NCBI GenBank assembly: GCA_030849075.1
Contig: JASAOO010003462.1
Coordinates: forward strand, 1-64,000
Direction of reading: 5' to 3'
DNA length: 64,000 bases
Source of the DNA: Zelonia costaricensis
Taxonomy: Eukaryota > Euglenozoa > Kinetoplastea > Trypanosomatida > Trypanosomatidae
Part shown: piece by piece, positions 57,845-64,000 of the stretch
How the letters are laid out: every line of letters begins with the position of its first letter
How positions within the stretch are numbered: the stretch's first letter is position 1
The notes under the pieces: generated by a model
The model's database searches: none
Told to the model about the DNA's origin: nothing
What the model saw: the letters and a program-made list of their open reading frames with translations, nothing else
Made by a program: the position numbers and the translations under genes

Positions 57845-58996
57845 TCAGGAGCGCAGCCGGAAGCAGTCGTAGCAGATGCGGACCGGCTTGTCGTAGCCGA
57901 GGTCCTCAATGATAGCGCGCTTCTCGCTACAGTTGGCGCACACGAGGCGGCCGCAGTTGCGGCAGTGGTGCCGTGACCACCGGCCAATGGACTCCTTGCA
58001 CATCATGCAGTTGTCCGTGTCGAAGTCCGGCTGCCACACCTTCACCGTCTTGCCGTTGCGCCGCATGCACACCGGGCAGTTCCACTCCGTCGGTGGCCGG
58101 TCAAAGCGGCTGCCACACGTGCCGCACGTGGGAGTGTAGGTGCGGCTGAGCAGATTCTCTGAAACCACCGGCGGCGCGTTCAGCACGTGCTTCAGTTCCT
58201 TCTGCTCAATCACGGCTGGGATCTGCTGACCCTGCCCGGCGGCATCAACGTCAGGCGCGGCGTACTCGAGCGGGTGCCGCTGCACAAACTCGCTCCAGTC
58301 CTTCTGCTGGTTCGCCGACTTCTGCTGCTTCTTCGCCTCGTGCCGCGCCCGCTCAGCGGTGAGGGCGTCCTGCTCCTCCTGCAGCTCGCGCGCCCGCGCC
58401 TCGCGACGCTTGCGCTTCTTGTCCGCCTTGCGCTGCCGCTCCGCCTCCTCCGACGCCGCCGCGGCCTCCTCCGCGGCCTCCTCTGCCGCCGCCGCCGCTG
58501 CCAGTTCGGCCTCCTCCTCCGCCGCAGCTGCAGCGGCCGCCTTCTCCGCCTTGCGGCGGCGGCGCTCCTCCCGCCGCTGCTGCCGCGCCTCCTCGGCCGC
58601 GACGCGCTCACGCTCCTCCTCCTCGAGCTGCTGCTGCAGCCGCTCGGCCTCCGCGGCCTGCTCCGCCTCGAGCGCTTGTTGCTTCTCCGCCAGCTCGACC
58701 TCGCGGCGGGCCATCTTGTCCTTGCGGGCCTGGAGGGCGCTGCGCAGCTCCTGCCAAATCTCCTCCGCGTGCCGGTCCGTCGACATCTCGCTGTAAATCT
58801 TCGCCATGTCCTTCACCGACACAAACTCGAGCAGCGCCATGTCCTCCTCGCTGACGTCGCCCTTCAGGGAGCGCAGGAGGCGCTGCACCGGCTCGCCGAG
58901 GTCCTCGAAGCGGATCGTGCCGTGCGCCGCCGGGACGGGCGCCGGGGACGCTTCCGCCGCGGCGGGCGACGACGGCGATGGCGGACTTGACGACAT
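57845..58996 (-). CDS. Coiled-coil protein with C-terminal FYVE finger
   Basis: A 383-residue protein. After a Ser/Pro/Ala-rich start and a short folded part (~28-75), a long charged Glu/Ala/Arg/Lys coiled coil runs to about 250. Two zinc modules close the chain: a CxxC...CxxC finger at 291-319, then a FYVE domain at 320-383. The FYVE keeps all three phosphoinositide motifs: WxxD (WQPD, 321-324), RHHCR (342-346) and RIC (373-375), plus the eight zinc-binding cysteines/histidines. Binding to phosphatidylinositol 3-phosphate on endosomes is therefore likely. The tandem of an extra finger directly before the FYVE resembles FYVE proteins of protists, but I cannot name an orthologue. The ATG at 58996 is the first in frame and follows the acceptor by 10 bases. 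Confidence 0.88.
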   Translation of the reverse strand: MSSSPPSPSSPAAAEASPAPVPAAHGTIRFEDLGEPVQRLLRSLKGDVSEEDMALLEFVSVKDMAKIYSEMSTDRHAEEIWQELRSALQARKDKMARREVELAEKQQALEAEQAAEAERLQQQLEEEERERVAAEEARQQRREERRRRKAEKAAAAAAAEEEAELAAAAAAEEAAEEAAAASEEAERQRKADKKRKRREARARELQEEQDALTAERARHEAKKQQKSANQQKDWSEFVQRHPLEYAAPDVDAAGQGQQIPAVIEQKELKHVLNAPPVVSENLLSRTYTPTCGTCGSRFDRPPTEWNCPVCMRRNGKTVKVWQPDFDTDNCMMCKESIGRWSRHHCRNCGRLVCANCSEKRAIIEDLGYDKPVRICYDCFRLRS

Positions 58997-59006
58997 GGGC
59001 AGAGAC

Positions 59007-59086
59007 CTCGTCAGAAGCAATAGGGAGTGGGGGAGGGGGAGAACAAGGGCGATTGTGCGTGTGTGAGAGAGGGAGAGAGTGTGTGT
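59007..59086 (-). promoter_or_regulatory. Trans-splice acceptor close to the start codon, FYVE gene
   Basis: No AG occurs from 59086 to 59009 in the mRNA sense. A C/T-rich tract at about 59042-59024 precedes GACGAG, with AG at 59008-59007. The leader is only 10 bases. Confidence 0.6.
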
Positions 59087-60133
59087 CTGTCGCCAGTGTC
59101 AAGTGAATTGCAGTGAGGTTAGAAGAGGGCCCAGGAGTTGACTCGGAAGGCGGCAGACGCCACGGTACGACCGTACCGGTACAAGCAGGTTAAACCAGAA
59201 ATTGGAAAGACGCAAGCGTAACTGGAGCTGCAGCACGGTGAGGATGGGGATGGGGAAGGGAGTGGGGAGTGGGGAGTGGAGGAGGTCAGCGAGTATCCTG
59301 GTCGATGTGGAGAAGCGGTGAGAACGGCGAGCCGGTTCAGGGGGTAGAGGAAGGAGGAAAGAGGGAGGAAGGGTTGGACATGGGTGCTGGTGAGCGGTGT
59401 GTTAGAACACACCCGTGGGGTGCGGAAGCGAAGACGCCGCAAGGGATCACGCTTCCTGGAAGCGGAAGGGGACCGGGGAGGCAGGGGGGGGGGGGGAGGA
59501 GGGGGAGGAGGGGGGGTTGCGGACCGCGGCAAGACCACGCAGCTCAAAACAGGCGCGTCGCTTCACCGTCGCGCTGGCACGTCCGCGCCTCGGCAACGCA
59601 CGACGCAGTGTCGGAGAAGCCGCTTTCCGTTCTGCCCGATGAGCTTGCCGTGCCGCGCAGCCGTCGACGCACCGACGAAACAGGGGACTCCGTGCACAAC
59701 GTAACCAGCAAAGCAACTTATAAGAAAAAAATGGTGAGGGAAACACGGAGAGTTGGGTGGACTAGTTGGATCGTCTGTGGACGCCATCAAAACTCGCGGT
59801 TAAGCCGGAGCCGAGCAGAGTACACACGAACACACAGCTCCACAGTGCCCGCATTCACACACACACACACACACACACGATCCTCTTGCTTGACTGCTAC
59901 CTGCCTGGCGGAGGGAAGGCAATAGAGAGCCACCGCACGCCCCTATGAAAGAGCACGTTGCCTCCTCGATCACTCTCTTCTCGTTTTTTTTTTGATGTGC
60001 ACACACACACAAAGGGGGGCAGGGCATGAGACCGCCTCGCCTGTGATCACGATGCGCACGTGGGGTGCGGACCAGCTGGCGAGCGCTGACTCGGACTCTC
60101 GCCGCATTTTGCACCCGCTCCCCCCCCCCAACC
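59087..60133. other. Intergenic region
   Basis: About 1.05 kb with no supportable gene. It has repeated GGGGAGTGG-type sequence at 59258-59280, a G run near 59486-59497 and an AC microsatellite at 59856-59878. The 3' flank of COQ3. Confidence 0.55.
59856..59878. repeat. AC microsatellite, about 11 units
   Basis: Uninterrupted AC dinucleotides in intergenic sequence. Confidence 0.9.
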
Positions 60134-61012
60134 TCACGCCGCCGGCGCGGCCGTTTGAGCGGACTTGAGACCCGCCCACAGGTAGTGGCCGGTGTTGATG
60201 CTCTGCGACAGGCAGAAGTTGACTTGGAAATCGCGCGTGACCAGCGACTGGAACAGGTCGGGGTAGGTAACGATGTACTGCTGGTCGACGTTGCGCACGT
60301 TGAAGCGTTGCGCGAACTTGGTCACGTCGCTCGGTGGGATGAACTTGCGCCAGTCGTGCGTGCCGGGCTCCACAAGCCCCGTCAGGTGCTCCGCAATGGC
60401 GATGTGGGTGAGAGCCGTCTTAATAGACTTGTCCATCGTGGAGAGGAACAGCAGTCCACCGGGTTTGGTGGCCTCGCAGAGGGCCTGCAAGAAGGCGCGG
60501 GCGTCACTCACGTGCTCGATCACCTCACTGGCCACGACGACGTCAAACTGCTTCTTCTCCTGCTCGACAACATCAAAGAGGGAGACGTGCCGGTACGAGA
60601 GGCGCTGCGACCAGTTCGAGGACGGCGCCGCGGTCGGCGTGAAGTTCGCCGCCAGCTGCCGGCGCCGTGCCTCGGCGACCTCGATGGACTCCGCACACGC
60701 GTCGATGCCGGTGACGGTGCCCCCGACACGCGCCAGACTCTCGGCAAGAATGCCGCCGCCACACCCGACGTCCAGCACCTCGTGGCTCGGCGTGAGGCCG
60801 GGGCTGCTGAGAAAGCTCACCGCAGACTCGCCGGCCGCTGCCCCGCTGCCGACCTTGCCGTACGAGCGGACAATGTTGTTGACGTAGCGAACGCGGAGTG
60901 GGTTGAGGAGGTGCAGCGAGCGGAGGGGGCCGGTGGGGTCCCACCAGTGCCTCTGCAGCGCCGCAAACTTCGCTACTTCGTCGGCGGCAACGCCTTTCAT
61001 CGCAGAGGCCAT
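60134..61012 (-). CDS. COQ3: Ubiquinone biosynthesis O-methyltransferase COQ3
   Basis: A 292-residue class I SAM-dependent methyltransferase for the two O-methylations in ubiquinone synthesis, expected in mitochondria. The family opening FAALQRHWWDPTGPLRSLHLLNPLR (given here in outline: W-DP-G-L-LH-LNPLR) is characteristic of UbiG/COQ3. Motif I is VLDVGCGGGILAESLARVG, post-I is VTGIDA, and the later VVASEVIEHV and PGGLLFLSTM segments match the family. Length is typical. The ATG at 61012 is the only one in frame; the upstream extension is presequence-like (RRSLSSLFPLLARRV) but has no ATG and lies mostly outside the mRNA if splicing occurs at 61050-61051. So the N terminus has no strong presequence. 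Confidence 0.93.
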   Translation of the reverse strand: MASAMKGVAADEVAKFAALQRHWWDPTGPLRSLHLLNPLRVRYVNNIVRSYGKVGSGAAAGESAVSFLSSPGLTPSHEVLDVGCGGGILAESLARVGGTVTGIDACAESIEVAEARRRQLAANFTPTAAPSSNWSQRLSYRHVSLFDVVEQEKKQFDVVVASEVIEHVSDARAFLQALCEATKPGGLLFLSTMDKSIKTALTHIAIAEHLTGLVEPGTHDWRKFIPPSDVTKFAQRFNVRNVDQQYIVTYPDLFQSLVTRDFQVNFCLSQSINTGHYLWAGLKSAQTAAPAA

Positions 61013-61049
61013 GACACGACGCGCAAGGAGAGGGAAAAGGGAAGAGAGG

Positions 61050-61077
61050 CTGCGGCGGAGGGGGGGGGGCGGGACGG
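61050..61077 (-). promoter_or_regulatory. Candidate trans-splice acceptor, COQ3
   Basis: A 10-C run in a C/T tract (61077-61055) is followed by CCGCCGCAG, with AG at 61051-61050. The 37-base leader is itself CT-rich. Confidence 0.55.
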
Positions 61078-64000
61078 CGCACACGGCAGCACCCAGTGAG
61101 CCTCGACTTGTGAAGTCGAGCCAGGAACGAAATGAGAAAGCGGGAGGGCGGTACTCCGCGTGACAAGAACCGCCAGCACCGCTGTGAGTCAGCACGGAGT
61201 ACGCGGCTGAGTAAGGCACTGCGTCGGGAGAGCGGGAGGCCTGTGCAGCAGAAGGCAGACACACGCTGTGATCTCGGTCTGAGCTGCGAAGTTACACTGA
61301 CGAGCTTGCGATCGGTGCGTGAGATAAATAAAAAAAGAGAGAGCGTTCGATGAAGCGGCGAGGGCCTGCTGTGACGGTAAAGCACGTGCGCCGGGACGCG
61401 CTCGCGGCAATGAGGAGGGCAACAAATGTGAAGGGCGGCACTGGCGCGGCGGCGGGAGAGGCGGCAGAGACAGGACGCCCACGGGGGGAACACAGAGAGA
61501 AGGAGAGCGATGTGTGTGGTGCGAAGCCCAGTGTGTAAATGCACGCAGAGAAGTATAACGGATGAGGAGAATAGGGGAGGAGGAGGAGGCTGGAATGCAT
61601 CCAGACGGCGTGGGCGCAGACCGCAACGCAGTGTGTGAGAGCCCAGAAGTGCGCTTGCAAATACTGTGGAGGTGAAACTGTGACGCGCTACTCGTAAAGG
61701 GACGTGAGCATCACGTCCAGTGCGGGGCCTTCATTACTCTGGCCTCCGCTTACTTGCGTGAGGCACCTTGAATGAACTCGTTCTTTTTTTTCCTCTTTGT
61801 CTTTCTTTACCGGCGTCATATATACGGCGTGACGTGCTGGTGGAATAGGAGAAGAGGAGGGAAAGTGAAAACATCGGAAGCTGAGATGCGGACTTTTTTC
61901 TTGTCTTTCTTTGTTGTACTTGTTTGTTGTGCTTGCCAGACACGCAATCGCACACAAGCGAAATGGGGTGTGAAAAAAAGAAAAGGCAAAGCTGCTGAGA
62001 GACGTAGATGGCGTCCACTCACCTATATAAACAGGATCAGGGACCCGTCAAAGCAATCCGGCTCTAAAAAGGAGGCGAGAAGGAAGAAATCGCACGAAAA
62101 CCACGAGAAGACGCAGGCAGGTTTGTCTGCACGGTGACGTGGGTCGACCCACGTCCATGCCGTCGCGAACTCCGGAGCTCTTTTTTTAGATTCCCTTTTG
62201 CTCGTCGGGTGGCCTCCTCGCCGCCCCGTCAAGGTTGATCACGACATAACAAGACGAGAGCACGGAAGTGGGGCGGGGGTTTAGCGCAGAACTTGACTGC
62301 CGAAACGTGTATTCGTGAGAGAGGCGAAGCGAGCACAAAGAAAAAAAAAATGGGCGGGAGAGGAGGCGGAGCGACGGCCGAGGCTCCGGGGTTCATGGAA
62401 GTGTGCGCTACACCCCAGCGCCTCAGCCCCAACTGGCGAAGAAGGTGGGGGACAGAATGGAAGTGGGACGCGCAACAAGCCACGGGCTTCGGGTACACGC
62501 TGTTGTGCACTCATCGAAAGCCTGGAGAGGGAGCTGGTGCTGCTCACGCAAGAGTTGCAGGCCAGCCTGCAGGCATGCACGAGTCGTGAGCTCGAGGACG
62601 GCAGGCAACCACGAAGTGGACGCCTACGCCGGCGTTCCTCGCCGGACAAACGCAAAGCGTCACGAACCCACGCAAAAAAGGGCAAAGAGGGACACGCAAG
62701 GGAAAAAAGCGGCGGCGCAAATCGGCAACGAAAAAAAAGCAGTGTGCGACTTGTCCCTTTTTTGTTTTGTTTTTTTAAGGAGAGCGGGGGAAGCAGTGAG
62801 AGGGCGGGAAAAACGAAATGGCCGGAAAGCACGCGTGGGGCGGTGGGGAGAAGGGAAGCGAGGGGGAGGACTGGTGGATGGGAGGAGGGTGGGGCAGAGA
62901 GGCCCCCGAACGGAGGGTACGCGGAAATCCGATAGCGGGTTTGCCACACCTGGACCGTGCGGCGGCCGAATAAGAAACCAGCTAACAAGCAGAGAAAGAA
63001 AGAGGGTGAAGAAGAAACGAAAAAAAAAAGACACGAAGCGCAGTAACGTTGAATGGGGGGGGGGGGCAGCATGAGGAGAGCACCAGCAAAGGGGGGAAGA
63101 GAGAGAAAGAGGGTGGGAGCAGAACGCACAACTCCGAGGGAAGAAAACAGCAACTGAACACGCACACCGAACTGAACAACAACAACAGAAAAGGACAAAA
63201 AACGGTGAATAGACAAGCAGCGTAGAGAAAGGGGAAAAGCGGACTACTAAGATATGAGAAAGGCGAGGGGGGAAGAAGAGGTTAGAACACAAAGGCGAAC
63301 TCGCGCAGATGCAGTCGAGGAAGCGCGGTCTGCATGGCCAACTTGCGCGCGCGTCGCATTGACAAGCCTCCCTTACAGGAAGCAGCGCACGAACACGCGC
63401 GCGGACCCGCGCCACGCACTTTGCCAAGAGCTCTAACGGGAACTCCACTTCGTTCTTTTTGTTTTTCATTTCCACCTCGTATGCGACGTTCTTCCGGAGA
63501 GAAGGCGGCTCGCGCGGGAAGACGACGGCCAGGTGGCGGCTCTGTCGCTTGTGGGGGGAGGGAAGGGAAGGAACAAAGAAAAAAATGCGCAGCGCTTGCG
63601 AATGCGAGAAAGCGATGAGTTCGACGGTGACGTATGACACCCAGAGGGCGGAAAGAAAGGCAGACGAGAAAGCAGATACACCTGGGGTCGAATGGGGTGG
63701 GGGGGGGGGGCTAGGGCCTGCGCACATCGACGCATCAGCCGGTACGTGAAGCGAGACCAACTAAGCAAAGAAAAAGAGCGTAAGCGGGCCATGAGCGGCA
63801 GACGGGGATTCAAAACAGGTGCAGTCACGCACGCGCGCGCCCACGTGCCCTGCACTGCCGTTTCTGCCGAAGTCACGTTCATGGAGGCCCCGCCACGCAC
63901 GAGAAAGCAAAGGAAGTGAACACACTCGGCAGAAGGGGGAGTCACTAGGCAAAACTGAGGTGTGTAGAGGAAAAAAAGGGCTGAAGAGCAGCAGGTGGGC
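61078..64000. other. 2.9 kb right-edge region without a recognisable gene
   Basis: No credible coding frame on either strand. Minus-strand frames such as 62281-63216 are Phe/Ser/Leu/Pro-rich and derive from purine-rich simple sequence on the plus strand. G runs lie near 63057-63066 and 63700-63710. It probably carries the 3' UTR of a gene beyond the right edge. Confidence 0.55.

Noticed and set aside
62281..63216. 311-residue minus-strand hydrophobic frame near the right edge
   Set aside because: Hydrophobic only because the plus strand is purine-rich (Phe/Ser/Leu/Pro codons); no stable helix pattern, and no gene-like start context.

Overview
The window looks like nuclear DNA of a trypanosomatid, most likely Leishmaniinae (Leishmania, Crithidia or Leptomonas type). 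It is GC-rich in coding sequence, and the 18 genes I accept are single uninterrupted reading frames, all on the minus strand. Each is preceded in the mRNA sense by a pyrimidine tract (purine-rich on the plus strand) and then an AG dinucleotide, as expected for spliced-leader trans-splicing of a polycistronic transcript. Proteins typical of the group are present: a SAS-6 with a long N-terminal extension, a Nopp140-like protein ending in RGG repeats, and a ZMYND12/TAX-1-like axonemal protein. The species cannot be fixed from this sequence alone.

Transcription runs from high to low coordinates. In that order the genes are: COQ3 ubiquinone O-methyltransferase (60134-61012); coiled-coil FYVE protein (57845-58996); a two-helix membrane protein (55707-56216); SAS-6 (51286-53691); a one-helix, Ser-rich membrane protein (46508-47527); a type I membrane protein (37499-39019); a probable mitochondrial membrane protein (36008-36760); a small two-helix protein (34816-35247); a HAD hydrolase of the CECR5/HDHD5 type (32669-34333); a PIH1/Kintoun-like protein (30156-32018); a probable mitochondrial membrane protein (27807-28835); GPI inositol deacylase (23028-26927); DNA polymerase epsilon catalytic subunit (14674-21648); a small CxxC zinc protein (13572-13916); Nopp140-like NoLP (11288-12877); ZMYND12/TAX-1-like protein (7983-9458); CHMP1/VPS46 ESCRT-III (6425-7045); an APC-type permease (2358-3938); and mitochondrial phosphate carrier (553-1500). 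That is 19 entries, of which 18 are secure and the small zinc protein is a little less so. A further candidate splice acceptor at 39-40 shows that the cluster continues beyond the left edge.

The genes do not form a functional operon. Neighbours serve DNA replication, lipid anchors, mitochondria, cilium/basal body (SAS-6, PIH1, TAX-1-like) and membrane traffic (CHMP1, FYVE), which is normal for trypanosomatid directional clusters where regulation is post-transcriptional. Three cilium-related genes lie in one cluster, but this may be chance.

Two stretches have no convincing gene: about 7.4 kb (39.1-46.5 kb) and 3.7 kb (47.6-51.3 kb), on either side of the 339-residue protein. They are rich in simple sequence and in pyrimidine tracts on the transcribed sense. 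I found no transposon, CRISPR array, tRNA or rRNA gene. I did not find a clearly new biological system; the most interesting points are a low-complexity insert inside the iron-sulfur (CysX) loop of polymerase epsilon, several genes whose predicted splice acceptor lies 0-16 bases from the start codon, and the two long gene-poor stretches.
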